Made by a program: the position numbers and the translations under genes. The notes beneath the pieces are model-generated. The model saw only the letters and a list, made by a program, of their open reading frames with translations. It was not told where the DNA came from and searched no databases. 64,000 bases of DNA from Phycisphaerales bacterium (GTDB taxonomy: Bacteria > Planctomycetota > Phycisphaerae > Phycisphaerales > SM1A02): positions 19,482 through 83,481 of the forward strand of contig SIAR01000005.1 in assembly GCA_009691705.1 (NCBI GenBank). Direction: 5' to 3'. Shown one piece after another: positions 1 to 8,354 of the stretch. The number at the start of each line of letters is the position of its first letter. Positions within the stretch are counted from its first letter, which is position 1.

Positions 1-276
1 GACAAAGCCACGATGGAAGAAATGCGAAAACTTCGCGACACGATGCCAAAGATGGAATCTGCCCGCGACTCGATCATGGCAATCCTGACTCCGCAGCAGC
101 AGGAAACTCTGAAGTCGAACATGGTTGGCATGCGCAAGGCAGCGGAGAAGCGCGGTGAACGCGAGGGTGGCAAGGGCGGTAGAGGTGGCGAGGGTCGCAA
201 GGGTGGCGAGGGCGCACCTGCGAAAGCTCCTCCTGCAGCCGATCCGCCAAAGGGTGATTACAAGTTTCCCCAATAA
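1..276 (+). CDS. C-terminal part of a Spy/CpxP-like (LTxxQ) protein
   Basis: The reading frame is open from the first base, so the start of the gene lies outside the window; 91 codons are visible before TAA. The segment is rich in Met, Lys and Glu, looks helical, and contains ILTPQQQETL, which matches the LTxxQ motif of Spy/CpxP-type periplasmic proteins. It then runs into a low-complexity Gly/Lys/Glu/Arg tail and a Pro/Ala-rich end. Members of this family are small periplasmic stress or chaperone proteins; that role is inferred here from one motif only, and the N-terminal signal peptide cannot be seen. It is followed by a hairpin terminator. Confidence 0.6.
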   Translation, partial: DKATMEEMRKLRDTMPKMESARDSIMAILTPQQQETLKSNMVGMRKAAEKRGEREGGKGGRGGEGRKGGEGAPAKAPPAADPPKGDYKFPQ

Positions 277-318
277 GTCTGCGCAAAAAGTCTGCGAGAG
301 TTGTTGAAACTAACTCCC

Positions 319-352
319 AAGCGCCCCATGTCAAACATGCGGGCGTTTTTTT
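319..352 (+). terminator. Rho-independent terminator
   Basis: CGCCCCATG and CATGCGGGCG form a GC-rich stem (one bulge) around a short TCAAA loop, followed directly by seven T. It lies 43 bases after the stop of the upstream plus-strand gene, and its T-run overlaps the stop codon of the convergent pseudopilin gene. Confidence 0.75.
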
Positions 353-1331
353 AGCCTCCGCCAGAAACGATGACGTCGTTGTACGTCGTGTACACATCGG
401 GCTTTCGTGCTTCTGCCGAGGTGAAGGCGAAGGCGGTAGCCGCAGTGGGACCATCATTGATCTTGGCGAAGTAGATGCCGTCGGGTCCAGGTGAGAAGAG
501 AAAATACTTGCCACGTGGCGTGCCCGCGCGCGCATCCGCGAGCGCGACAAACGTTCCGAAGGCGGGATGCCGCAGAATTTGGGCGAGATAGGAGCGTTGA
601 TCTGCGGGGGTTCCAGATCCAAAGACGCTCGAAGAAACCTGGTCGACTCCGAGCTCTCCCAGCGCAGTTGAACTGAGATAGGGAGAGAGTGGCTCGAGAT
701 AGAACTGTGGCTTATCAGCGAGGAGTCCTGACACGAGTCCGCTCGATCGGGCTGAACGCACATAGCCGATGGGCTGTCCCCATGCATCGACCAAATCGGG
801 AAGCACCAACTGCTCGCCAACCTGTCCAGTGACTGGCTTGAGTTGATTGTCTTTGGGGGCGAAGAACGAGTCGTACTGCTTGCCTTCGATGCGCGGTCCC
901 TTGCCGATGTCGATTGGATTGACCTTGATCCTGATCTGACCGGTGCCGGTGGTGCCAGTTGTGCCGAAGATGTACTCGGTTCCGAGAGCCGTGCCGTAGG
1001 AAGTGTCGTCGCTGCGAACCGCGCCACCCATCAGGTGCAGCAACGCATTCTCAGTTCCGCTGATCGGCGAGTTTACTGTCGCGGCAAGCATGTTTTCAGG
1101 AACGATGCCTGGGTAGTAACCGAATTGCGCCTGAAAGGTGTCGCATGCTTTGGCAAACTCGTTCATCGTCGCCTGTGTCGACGTAACACGCGCCTTGGTT
1201 GAGACCTTGCCCAGCGCGGGCAGCAGGATGCCGATGAGCACAAGAATGATTGCGATGGCGACGAGCAGTTCAACGAGTGTGAACGCTCGGTGCGGCGAGT
1301 GAAGGCTGGTCGGTGGTATCGCGGTTTTCAT
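351..1331 (-). CDS. Prepilin-type N-terminal cleavage/methylation domain protein (pseudopilin)
   Basis: This is a 326-residue protein with a class III signal near the N-terminus: a short basic leader, then AFTLVELLVAIAIILVLIG. FTLVE with the conserved Glu is the prepilin peptidase (PilD) recognition and methylation site of type II secretion and type IV pilin-like proteins, and the rest of the segment is the hydrophobic helix that polymerises. The remaining residues have no motif I recognise; a segment with SPGPDGIYF resembles the 'GPDG' ends often seen in planctomycete pseudopilins. I chose the ATG whose bases overlap the trmL stop (ATGA, 4 nt), suggesting translational coupling; a TTG 21 bases upstream is possible. 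It is a lone pseudopilin, with no secretion ATPase or pilus genes nearby. Confidence 0.8.
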   Translation of the reverse strand: MKTAIPPTSLHSPHRAFTLVELLVAIAIILVLIGILLPALGKVSTKARVTSTQATMNEFAKACDTFQAQFGYYPGIVPENMLAATVNSPISGTENALLHLMGGAVRSDDTSYGTALGTEYIFGTTGTTGTGQIRIKVNPIDIGKGPRIEGKQYDSFFAPKDNQLKPVTGQVGEQLVLPDLVDAWGQPIGYVRSARSSGLVSGLLADKPQFYLEPLSPYLSSTALGELGVDQVSSSVFGSGTPADQRSYLAQILRHPAFGTFVALADARAGTPRGKYFLFSPGPDGIYFAKINDGPTAATAFAFTSAEARKPDVYTTYNDVIVSGGG

Positions 1332-1873
1332 AAATTTGGTTCTGTCGAGCAATTCTGCTCTTGATCATACGCAGGGGGCATGCGACCAGTTGCCAGCGAG
1401 ACCTGACGAAGTGCCTCGTAAACACCGCAGGCGACCGCCGTGGCGAGGTTCAAACTGCGCGCCCGCTCGTGGGAAACCATCGGAAAGGTGACGCAGTGAT
1501 CGGTGCCAAACTCACGCGCAACCCACTCGTGAATCTCCGGCGAAACGCCTCCTTGTTCCTGTCCAAAGAGCAGATGATCGCCAGGCTGAAAGTCTGCGTC
1601 CCAATGCGGTCGAGTCGACTTGGTGGTGAAGAGCCAAAGTCTCTTTGGATTCTCGCGGGCGAGGTAGGCAGTCCACGACTCATGCTCTTTACAGTCGACA
1701 TGTTGCCAGTAGTCGAGCCCAGCTCGTCGGCACGCCTTCTGCGACATGTCAAATCCGATGGGATGCACGACATGCAAGCGACAACCGGTCGCCATCGCCG
1801 TGCGCCCAATGTTTCCGGTGTTCTGTGGTATCTGCGGTTGCCAGAGAACGATGTTGAACAGAGGATCGCACAC
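1328..1873 (-). CDS. trmL: tRNA (cytidine/uridine-34-2'-O)-methyltransferase TrmL
   Basis: This 181-residue SPOUT-fold methyltransferase starts with ATG. The family signatures are all visible: IPQNTGNIGRT near the N-terminus, LLFGQEQGGVS in the middle, and RSLNLATAVACGVYEAL near the end; the last two form the trefoil-knot AdoMet site. TrmL methylates the 2'-O of the wobble nucleotide of tRNA-Leu isoacceptors, acting as a homodimer in the cytoplasm. Length is close to the usual 155-170 residues, with a short Gln/Asn/Pro tail. Its stop overlaps the start of the pseudopilin gene; the two functions are unrelated, so this is probably compact packing. Confidence 0.88.
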   Translation of the reverse strand: MCDPLFNIVLWQPQIPQNTGNIGRTAMATGCRLHVVHPIGFDMSQKACRRAGLDYWQHVDCKEHESWTAYLARENPKRLWLFTTKSTRPHWDADFQPGDHLLFGQEQGGVSPEIHEWVAREFGTDHCVTFPMVSHERARSLNLATAVACGVYEALRQVSLATGRMPPAYDQEQNCSTEPNL

Positions 1874-1941
1874 GCGCCAATGAGCGTAGACGCGCGGGGC
1901 ACAGTAGCGAAATCAAACCGTCGCGCCACAGAAAAGTCTCT

Positions 1942-2085
1942 ATGATTCTCTTCATGGAACTTGTCTTGCTGTCGAATCTGCTCTGGATCATCTTTCTGTC
2001 AGGATGGTGCGTGCTGTACTTCATCCAAGCCAAGGCCGATCGCCGTTGCGGCGGTCGCTACCCGGACTACAAAAAGCCCGATTAG
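1942..2085 (+). CDS. Possible small single-pass membrane protein
   Basis: A 47-codon frame from ATG encodes a hydrophobic stretch (about residues 3-30, containing LLWIIFLSGW) followed by a basic, Cys- and Tyr-containing tail ending in YPDYKKPD. It looks like one membrane helix with a cytoplasmic tail. Its last ten bases lie inside the 5' end of the tRNA-Arg gene, so tRNA processing would cut the message at its stop codon. No clear ribosome binding site is present and I recognise no family. It may be a chance frame. Confidence 0.35.
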   Translation: MILFMELVLLSNLLWIIFLSGWCVLYFIQAKADRRCGGRYPDYKKPD

Positions 2086-2149
2086 CTCAGTTGGATAGAG
2101 CACTGGTTTCCTAAATCGGAGGTCGACGGTTCGAGCCCGTCATCGGGCG
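2076..2149 (+). tRNA. tRNA-Arg (anticodon CCT)
   Basis: The 74-nt sequence folds as a cloverleaf. The acceptor GCCCGAT pairs with ATCGGGC, the D arm is GCTC/GAGC, the anticodon stem CTGGT/ATCGG has loop TTCCTAA (anticodon CCT), and the T arm GACGG/CCGTC has loop TTCGAGC. The discriminator is G and CCA is not encoded, so it must be added after transcription. It reads AGG codons. Confidence 0.93.
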
Positions 2150-2179
2150 TTGTCGGCTTGACACGCGCGTAACTCGCGC

Positions 2180-2917
2180 TTACCCAGGTGGTGCAACTTG
2201 ACTTGAAACCTGCGTTGCGATGAGAGCATCGAGCGCGTCTACAAGTCGAACGAGTGCTTTGGAGAGATTGCGCGCAAATGCGCTCTCGGCGGGTTCGTGG
2301 TCGTCGACAAGATCAGTGACAACTTTGACAGCGATGAATGGAATCGCATGATCGCGAGCGACGCGCGCGATCGCCGCCGCTTCCATGTCCTTGCATGTCA
2401 CCCGCTCGCGCGCGAACAGTGCCATTTCACTTGGTGTCGCATCTAGGCTCGATCCGGTTGCGCAGATTCCATGCTTCGCGCGCATTGCGGCGCGAAAGGC
2501 TGGATGATCGCTGACCGTGCAATCGCCAATGGCGAACTGTTCAAGTTTGGGGATCGCCACCCGTTGATCGTGAAAGAAGAAGCGCGTTGGCATGTACAGG
2601 TCGCCAATCGCTCCCCCTTGCGTTTGGAATCCGCCGCATGCGCCGGCACTGACGAGCAATCTGGGATGGCACGCGCAGATGGCGAGGTGCGCCACGAGCG
2701 TCGCAGTCTCAGTGCCGATGCGATCGCAATGAAAGTGCGGGTCGCGACCATGTGTCACGAGCGCGATGGACCGACCGTGCGCGGTTCCCGTGAAGAGTTG
2801 GGCGGGGGCGTTTGGGGAGAGTGCTCGGGCGGGAGCCAATCTGAAATGCGAGATCAACGGCTGCGCTTCAGCTTGCATCGCCAACTGAATCAGAAAATCG
2901 ACCGAGGCTGGTTGCAT
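2180..2917 (-). CDS. mtnN: 5'-methylthioadenosine/S-adenosylhomocysteine nucleosidase-like protein
   Basis: This is a 245-residue member of the PNP/UDP phosphorylase superfamily. The N-terminal LAMQAEAQPL places a Glu at residue 17, where MTAN enzymes keep a catalytic Glu. SAGACGGF is the central glycine-rich strand. KDMEAAAIARVA with the downstream VTDLVDD carries the Glu and the catalytic Asp that protonates adenine. The block TGSSLDATPSE resembles the plant-type MTA nucleosidase branch more than E. coli Pfs. The enzyme cleaves MTA (and in many relatives SAH) to adenine and a thioribose. A hairpin and tRNA-Met lie just upstream on the same strand. Confidence 0.72.
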   Translation of the reverse strand: MQPASVDFLIQLAMQAEAQPLISHFRLAPARALSPNAPAQLFTGTAHGRSIALVTHGRDPHFHCDRIGTETATLVAHLAICACHPRLLVSAGACGGFQTQGGAIGDLYMPTRFFFHDQRVAIPKLEQFAIGDCTVSDHPAFRAAMRAKHGICATGSSLDATPSEMALFARERVTCKDMEAAAIARVARDHAIPFIAVKVVTDLVDDHEPAESAFARNLSKALVRLVDALDALIATQVSSQVAPPG

Positions 2918-2930
2918 TGTGTTGCGCGCG

Positions 2931-2954
2931 CCCCACCCAGCGAGGTGGGTGGGG
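2931..2954 (-). other. Perfect 9-bp hairpin between tRNA-Met and the nucleosidase gene
   Basis: CCCCACCCA and TGGGTGGGG form a perfect stem with a six-base loop, placed between the 3' end of tRNA-Met (2965) and the nucleosidase start codon (2917) on the minus strand. No T-run follows on the minus strand, so it is not a canonical terminator in that direction. It may mark an RNA processing point or a partial attenuator. Confidence 0.5.
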
Positions 2955-2964
2955 AAAAACTGAG

Positions 2965-3038
2965 TGGCGATGGACGGACTTGAACCGTCGACCTAAGAAT
3001 TATGAATTCTCCGCTCTAACCAACTGAGCTACATCGCC
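2965..3038 (-). tRNA. tRNA-Met (anticodon CAT)
   Basis: On the minus strand the 74-nt cloverleaf has acceptor GGCGATG paired with CATCGCC, D arm GCTC/GAGC, anticodon stem GAGAA/TTCTT with loop TTCATAA (anticodon CAT), T arm GACGG/CCGTC and discriminator A. The acceptor is fully paired and the anticodon stem lacks the three G:C pairs of initiators, so it is an elongator Met or the TilS-modified Ile2 species. CCA is not encoded. Confidence 0.92.
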
Positions 3039-3068
3039 GAGGGTCGGGAAGTATATCGACGGGCTCGA

Positions 3069-4904
3069 TTAGGAGCGGTTCGATGAAGAAGCCGTAGCTG
3101 TGTTGGCACGCACCCACCGCTGACCGAGTGCACTCTGCGCGAATGCAGGTTCGCGCTGCGCGATCGCCGCAGCGATCAATCCCATGAACATTGGATGCGG
3201 CTTCAGCGGACGGCTGAGCAACTCTGGGTGAAACTGGCCGCCGATGAAATATGGGTGCGTCGAGACGGGAAGTTCGAGCACCTGCATGATGGGATGCTTC
3301 GGATGACGCCCGCTGAAAATGAGTCCGCCTGCTTCAAGCCGGCCCACAAACGCTGGGTCGACTTCATACCGATGGCGGAAGCGTTCGTGCACCGTCTTGG
3401 ATTGGCCAAAGAGAAACGACGCGAGCGAGCCCGGGGTAATCAGCACGTCTTGGGCGCCGAGTCGCATCGTTCCGCCCATGATTCCTTCAATGCGTTTCTG
3501 GTCGGGGAGTTCGCTGATAATGACTGTGCCTGTAGTTGGATCGAACTCGCTCGAGTTCGCATCGGCCAGTCCAAGAACATTTCGTGCGTATTCGATGACG
3601 GCGACTTGGAATCCCAGGCAGATTCCTAGGAACGGAATGCGCCGAGTGCGCGCGTGCTCAACGCAGCGAATCTTGCCTTCGACTCCGCGCGATCCAAAGC
3701 CGCCGGGAACGATGATGGCATCAGCGCCTTCGAGCAGGTCTTTCGCGCAAACGGCCGTTGTGACATCGGAGGTGTCGAGCCAACGCACGTCAATATCTGC
3801 GCAGAGTTCAACTCCACAATGTTCGATTGCCTTATCGATCGATGCGTACGCGTCGCGCAGCGCTGCGTACTTTCCAGAGATACCGATGGTGATCTTGTGG
3901 TCGCGCGGCGCACTCAATCGCCGCGCGAATGCACTCCACGCCGATCGTGCCGAGTCTTCGATTCCAGCGTTCACACGCTCGTGGAGGCCGAGGATTGAGA
4001 GGATCTCGCGATCGAGACCTGCCGCGCGCATTGCATCTGGAATGACGTAGATCGACTCGCGGTCATGCATCGAGAAGACGCGCTTGAGCGGCACATTTGA
4101 GAACATCGAGATTTTCTGTGTGACCTTTGGAGTCACAGGATTCTTCGCCCGGCAGGCGATGATGTGCGGCTGAATACCCGCTTCCATGAGGCGCTTCATT
4201 CCGAGTTGCGCCGCCTTTGATTTCTGTTCGCCGAGAATAGATGGTTCCAAGATGTAGGTGAGCGCGACGAAGCAGGTGCTTCCATCGCCCTCTTCGAAGG
4301 CGAGTTCGCGCAGTGCTTCGATGTAGAAACTGTTTTCGTAATCGCCAGCGGTTCCGCCGACCTCAACGAAGATCACATCGAACTGCTGGCCATTTGGACC
4401 ATTCATCGCCAGTTCGCGCAGTTTCATTTTGACCACGCCAGTGACGTGCGGAATCATCTGCACATCGCGGCCGAGATATCCGCCGCGTCGTTCGCGTTCG
4501 AGAATCTCGGTATAAATCTGGCCGGCAGTGATGAAGTTCTTGCGCGAGAGATTCTGATTGAGAATGCGCTCGTAGGTGCCGAGATCCATGTCAGTCTCGA
4601 GGCCATCCTCGAGCACAAACACTTCCCCGTGGCGATATGGATTGAGCGTGCCAGAATCGATGTTGAGGTAGCCCTCCATTTTCATGGGAGCGACGGAGAG
4701 TCCCTTGTCTTGCATCAATTTTGCGAGGGAACTCGCAAAAATTCCTTTGCCAAGTCCACTCATGACGGTTCCAACGACCACCACAAATCTTGTGCGCCCG
4801 CGAACGTAGCCGCTAGGCGATGGCGAGAAAAGTTCGCTGGACTCTTCGCTGTCGGAGAACTGTCTCAAGAAGTGTGAGGTCGAGTCTGGCTCCGAATCGT
4901 GCAT
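3069..4904 (-). CDS. pyrG: CTP synthase (divergent)
   Basis: CTP synthase aminates UTP to CTP using ATP and ammonia from glutamine. The N-terminal synthetase domain shows the P-loop variant SGLGKGIFASSLAKL, followed by NPYRHGEVFVLEDG and ERERRGGYLGRDVQMIPHVT. The C-terminal class I glutamine amidotransferase domain has GGFGSRGVEGK, the catalytic Cys in FLGICLGFQVA, and the His-Pro-Glu end in GQFHPELLSRP. At 611 residues it is longer than the usual 540 or so, with about 35 extra Ser-rich residues at the N-terminus. Several consensus positions differ: KMEGY stands where KLDPY is normal, and SGLGKG where SSLGKG is normal. I took the ATG at 4904; a TTG two codons upstream is also open. Confidence 0.9.
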   Translation of the reverse strand: MHDSEPDSTSHFLRQFSDSEESSELFSPSPSGYVRGRTRFVVVVGTVMSGLGKGIFASSLAKLMQDKGLSVAPMKMEGYLNIDSGTLNPYRHGEVFVLEDGLETDMDLGTYERILNQNLSRKNFITAGQIYTEILERERRGGYLGRDVQMIPHVTGVVKMKLRELAMNGPNGQQFDVIFVEVGGTAGDYENSFYIEALRELAFEEGDGSTCFVALTYILEPSILGEQKSKAAQLGMKRLMEAGIQPHIIACRAKNPVTPKVTQKISMFSNVPLKRVFSMHDRESIYVIPDAMRAAGLDREILSILGLHERVNAGIEDSARSAWSAFARRLSAPRDHKITIGISGKYAALRDAYASIDKAIEHCGVELCADIDVRWLDTSDVTTAVCAKDLLEGADAIIVPGGFGSRGVEGKIRCVEHARTRRIPFLGICLGFQVAVIEYARNVLGLADANSSEFDPTTGTVIISELPDQKRIEGIMGGTMRLGAQDVLITPGSLASFLFGQSKTVHERFRHRYEVDPAFVGRLEAGGLIFSGRHPKHPIMQVLELPVSTHPYFIGGQFHPELLSRPLKPHPMFMGLIAAAIAQREPAFAQSALGQRWVRANTATASSSNRS

Positions 4905-4946
4905 AGCCAATAGTACTCACAAGGGCATTGCGGGTACAAGACACGT

Positions 4947-7592
4947 ATGAAGAGAAGTCTAAGATTCGTGACGCTTTTCGTTGTGATTGCCGTCGCGTGC
5001 GTGCCGGGGCAGCTCGGGCAGGGGGCGCAACCTGCGTCAATGGTGCGCGCCCAAGAGCGCGAGAACTTTCCTCCCAATCCACAGGTGCTTTGGAAGCATT
5101 TACGGTTGGACTTGCGCATTCCAGACCTAAACGAGCCTGCGCTTGAAGGGGTGGCAACCTACCGAATTGCACCAACGGGCCAACGGACCGAGTCGCTGCG
5201 GCTGAATGCGCAGGGGCTCGAGGTGCTGTCAGTGCGTGAGCGCGGTGCGAAGGGGGGTGCGCTTGAATGGTCGCATGATGGATCGATATTGCAGGTGCGC
5301 CTCGCACAGGCGATTGGTCCCGTGATTGACGGGGCGCCAAGCCCTGAGAGTGAGTTCTCGATCGAGTATCGGTTGCGGGATCCAAGCCTCGGGATGCGAT
5401 TCTCTGTCGCACTGCCAGGGGTCGATGGATTTCCGCCAGTTCCAGCAGAAGTTCACACGCAGGGTCAACCTGAGACGAATCACTATTGGTTTCCCGTGCA
5501 TGACTTTCCTAATATTCGCATCGCTTGCGAGGTGGTGATTGACGTGCCGGCCGGGGTGAGCGCGAGCTCGAATGGTCGACTAGTTGAGCATCGATCAACC
5601 GACGGGCGCGAGATTTGGCATTGGTCACAAGACGAGCCGCACGTGCCATATCTCGTCTCGGTTGTGGCGGGACATTTTCAGCGCATCGAGTTGCCGTCTC
5701 CCCAGAGTGGAGTTCCGATGAGTGTCTGGACGCGTCCCGGGCATGCCCAATTTGCGAGCGCGACCTATGCCAACACCGATCGCATGATCGCGTGTTTCGA
5801 GCGGGTGTTCGGTGTGAAGTATCCGTGGAGTCGGTACGACCAACTCGTGGTGCGAAACTTCTCGGCCGGTGGCATGGAGAACACATCGGCGACGACGATG
5901 AACTCTGGTGCGCTGCTTGATGCGACTGCGCTCTTGGAAGGAGACATGGATGGATTGATCTCTCACGAACTCTGCCATCAGTGGACAGGAGACTTGATGA
6001 CGTGCAAGTCGTGGGAGCATCTCTGGCTCAATGAAGGGTGGGCGACCTACGGGACGGCGCTGTGGATGGAAGAGCGCGATGGTGCCGATGGCTACTACGA
6101 CGCGATCTTGGGAAGCGCTGAAGTTGCTGAGGCAGACACGGGAATCGCCAAGGCCGATGGCGCTCTGCCGCAAGGAATGTGTTCGAAGTTTTATAAGAAT
6201 CCTGGCGAGACCTTTCGTCGAACCGCGAATCCATATTCGAAGGGGGCGTCGATTTTGCACATGCTGCGTCAGCAATTGGGCGACGCCGTTTTCTTTGCGG
6301 GTGTGCATCGCTACACCGCGCGGTTTGGCGAAAAACTTGTCGAAACTGCTGACTTTCGCACCTGTCTCGAAGAAGTGAGCGGGCGCAGTCTCGAGCAGTT
6401 CTTTACCCAGTGGTGCTTTCAATCAGCCACTCCGCGCGTCAAGGTCTCGTCGGATTACGACGTCGCGGCACGATTGCTAACGCTGCGGGTCGAACAGAAA
6501 GTACGGGGAGGCGCGGGGGATGCCATGGTGTTTTCACTTCCGATCGTCGTGCGCACTGCAACGAGTGAGCGCACCATTGAAATCGACATGAGAGGCGAAA
6601 CGGGAAGTCGCCAGCTCGAGCTTGATGGTCCTGCGACGATGATCGCGGTCGATCCCAATCTGTGTGTGCTCAAGGTGCTCGAGGTCACGACCGCAACTCC
6701 CCTACTGATCGAACAACTCAGGCACGGACCCACCAACGCATCTCGTCGGCAAGCGGCGCGAACTCTGCGCACGCGCGATACCGTTGAGGTTCGCACTGCC
6801 CTCGCCGCCGTTGTGCGCGATGGCAAGGCGCGCTGGACGCTGCGCGACGAGGCAGCCTCGGTGCTCGCATCAATGGGATCGGTCGAGTCGCGCGCGGTGA
6901 CGCGTGAACTATTCGACGCGATTGTGGCTCCAACACTCGGCAAGTCGCCCCAGGATGCCGCCGCGATGTGTCCCGCCCAACTGCGTGCGACGCTGACCGA
7001 TTCAGTTGCGGTTGCTCCGATCGAAGAGGCATCAACGCGGTTGATGGCGGTGCTTACCACTGACCACGGGTACGCCCCGCGCATTGCCGCAGCACGCGGA
7101 TTGGCGCGCATGGGAGGAGTCGACTTCGCGGCCGATCGCGCCACAATCAGAGCCAATGACGCAGTTCGCGCTGGGCTCGAAGCGATGCTTGCACTCTCGA
7201 CTCCTAATGAGCGGGTGCGAAGCGCTGCCCTCGAAGCGATTGGGTCACTCGGTCTAGTGCAATCGCAAGAGCGCGTTGCTCAACTAGCCGCGCTCGGGCA
7301 CGTCGAGCGGCTGCGTCCAGTTGCGATCGCCACGCTGGTGAAGGTCATCCCCGCCACCTCTGATGGCCCAGCGCGCGCCAAGGTGATCGCACAACTTGTT
7401 GCACTGCTCGACGATTCTGAACCGCGGGCGCGAGACGCTGCAGGTGAAGGACTCGCGGCACTGCGTGCCCCCGAAGCACTGGCGCGGTTGGACGCCATGG
7501 CGACCAAGGCGCTCGATGAACAGATACGCGAGCGAGCAGCGGGTTGGGCGAAGGAGATTCGCGCTGAGGGGGCGGTACCGCCAAAGTCGTAA
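4947..7592 (+). CDS. Secreted M1-family aminopeptidase with C-terminal HEAT-like repeats
   Basis: An 881-residue protein starts with a signal peptide (basic MKRSLR, hydrophobic core, then Gln/Ala-rich). The M1 zinc peptidase signatures are all present: the GGMEN exopeptidase motif near residue 308, the zinc site HELCH at 340-344, and the third ligand Glu363 in LNEGWATY, spaced exactly 18 residues after the second His. After about residue 560 the sequence becomes Ala/Arg/Leu-rich helical repeats (RRQAARTLR, RIAAARGLARMG, RSAALEAIGSLG), as in HEAT or PBS-lyase repeats. It should remove N-terminal residues from peptides in the periplasm or outside the cell. It diverges from pyrG with only about 40 bases between the starts. 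Confidence 0.88.
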   Translation: MKRSLRFVTLFVVIAVACVPGQLGQGAQPASMVRAQERENFPPNPQVLWKHLRLDLRIPDLNEPALEGVATYRIAPTGQRTESLRLNAQGLEVLSVRERGAKGGALEWSHDGSILQVRLAQAIGPVIDGAPSPESEFSIEYRLRDPSLGMRFSVALPGVDGFPPVPAEVHTQGQPETNHYWFPVHDFPNIRIACEVVIDVPAGVSASSNGRLVEHRSTDGREIWHWSQDEPHVPYLVSVVAGHFQRIELPSPQSGVPMSVWTRPGHAQFASATYANTDRMIACFERVFGVKYPWSRYDQLVVRNFSAGGMENTSATTMNSGALLDATALLEGDMDGLISHELCHQWTGDLMTCKSWEHLWLNEGWATYGTALWMEERDGADGYYDAILGSAEVAEADTGIAKADGALPQGMCSKFYKNPGETFRRTANPYSKGASILHMLRQQLGDAVFFAGVHRYTARFGEKLVETADFRTCLEEVSGRSLEQFFTQWCFQSATPRVKVSSDYDVAARLLTLRVEQKVRGGAGDAMVFSLPIVVRTATSERTIEIDMRGETGSRQLELDGPATMIAVDPNLCVLKVLEVTTATPLLIEQLRHGPTNASRRQAARTLRTRDTVEVRTALAAVVRDGKARWTLRDEAASVLASMGSVESRAVTRELFDAIVAPTLGKSPQDAAAMCPAQLRATLTDSVAVAPIEEASTRLMAVLTTDHGYAPRIAAARGLARMGGVDFAADRATIRANDAVRAGLEAMLALSTPNERVRSAALEAIGSLGLVQSQERVAQLAALGHVERLRPVAIATLVKVIPATSDGPARAKVIAQLVALLDDSEPRARDAAGEGLAALRAPEALARLDAMATKALDEQIRERAAGWAKEIRAEGAVPPKS

Positions 7593-7610
7593 TGGCGAAC
7601 CCCCTAGCGT

Positions 7611-8354
7611 CTAACGGTTGCGGCATCGCGCGACGAATGCGGCGTACTGCGCGGGGGTATCGATGCCTTGCGACCGCGCAATTCCATGAGCGACTGCGAT
7701 CGTGTAACCATGCTCGAGCACCCGCAACTGTTCGAGATGCTCAGTCTGCTCGAGTGGAGTTGCGGCGAGCGCAACGAATGTGCTCAAAAACGCCTTGCGA
7801 TAGACGTAAACTCCAACGTGTTTGAGCGGTTCAGCTAGTGGATGGAGAGTGCCATCGCGATTGCATGGCACGAGCGAGCGAGTGAAGTAGAGAGCGCGGT
7901 GATTGCGCGAGACAACGCACTTCACAATGTTTTGGTTCGAAGGATCTTCTCCCGCAGCGAATGGTGAGACGACGGTCGACATCGATGCTTCGCTATCTGC
8001 TTCAAGCGCCGCGATGGCGGCATCGATCAGTTGTGGCTCTACTTCGGGTTCATCGCCCTGCACATTGACGATGAGGTCGGCGTCGAGATGCAGGGCGGCC
8101 TGGGCGATTCTGCTCGTGCCATTGGGATGGTCACTGCGTGTCATGACGCATTCCGCCCCGAACGCCAGCGCAGCCTTGCGAATCGACTCATCGTCAGTCG
8201 CGATGAGCACCGAAGTGACGCGGGCACACTGTGCTGCGCGCTCAAAGACATGTTGAATGAGGGGCTTGCCAGTCTCGCAGGCCAGCATTTTGCCTGGAAA
8301 ACGAGTCGAATTCATCCGCGCGGGGATCACTGCGACCACCCGAGGTGCACTCAC
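7611..8354 (-). CDS. kdsB: 3-deoxy-manno-octulosonate cytidylyltransferase (CMP-Kdo synthetase)
   Basis: This 247-residue nucleotidyltransferase begins at GTG, with GGAG eight bases upstream. IPARMNSTRFPGKML is the CTP-binding loop, NVQGDEPEVEP holds the metal-binding acidic residues, and HVGVYVYRKAFL with EQTEHLEQLRVLEHG are typical of KdsB. It activates Kdo as CMP-Kdo for transfer to lipid A, so this organism builds an LPS-type outer membrane. The start overlaps the stop of the upstream TPR gene (GTGA, 4 nt), implying coupled translation. Confidence 0.93.
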   Translation of the reverse strand: MSAPRVVAVIPARMNSTRFPGKMLACETGKPLIQHVFERAAQCARVTSVLIATDDESIRKAALAFGAECVMTRSDHPNGTSRIAQAALHLDADLIVNVQGDEPEVEPQLIDAAIAALEADSEASMSTVVSPFAAGEDPSNQNIVKCVVSRNHRALYFTRSLVPCNRDGTLHPLAEPLKHVGVYVYRKAFLSTFVALAATPLEQTEHLEQLRVLEHGYTIAVAHGIARSQGIDTPAQYAAFVARCRNR

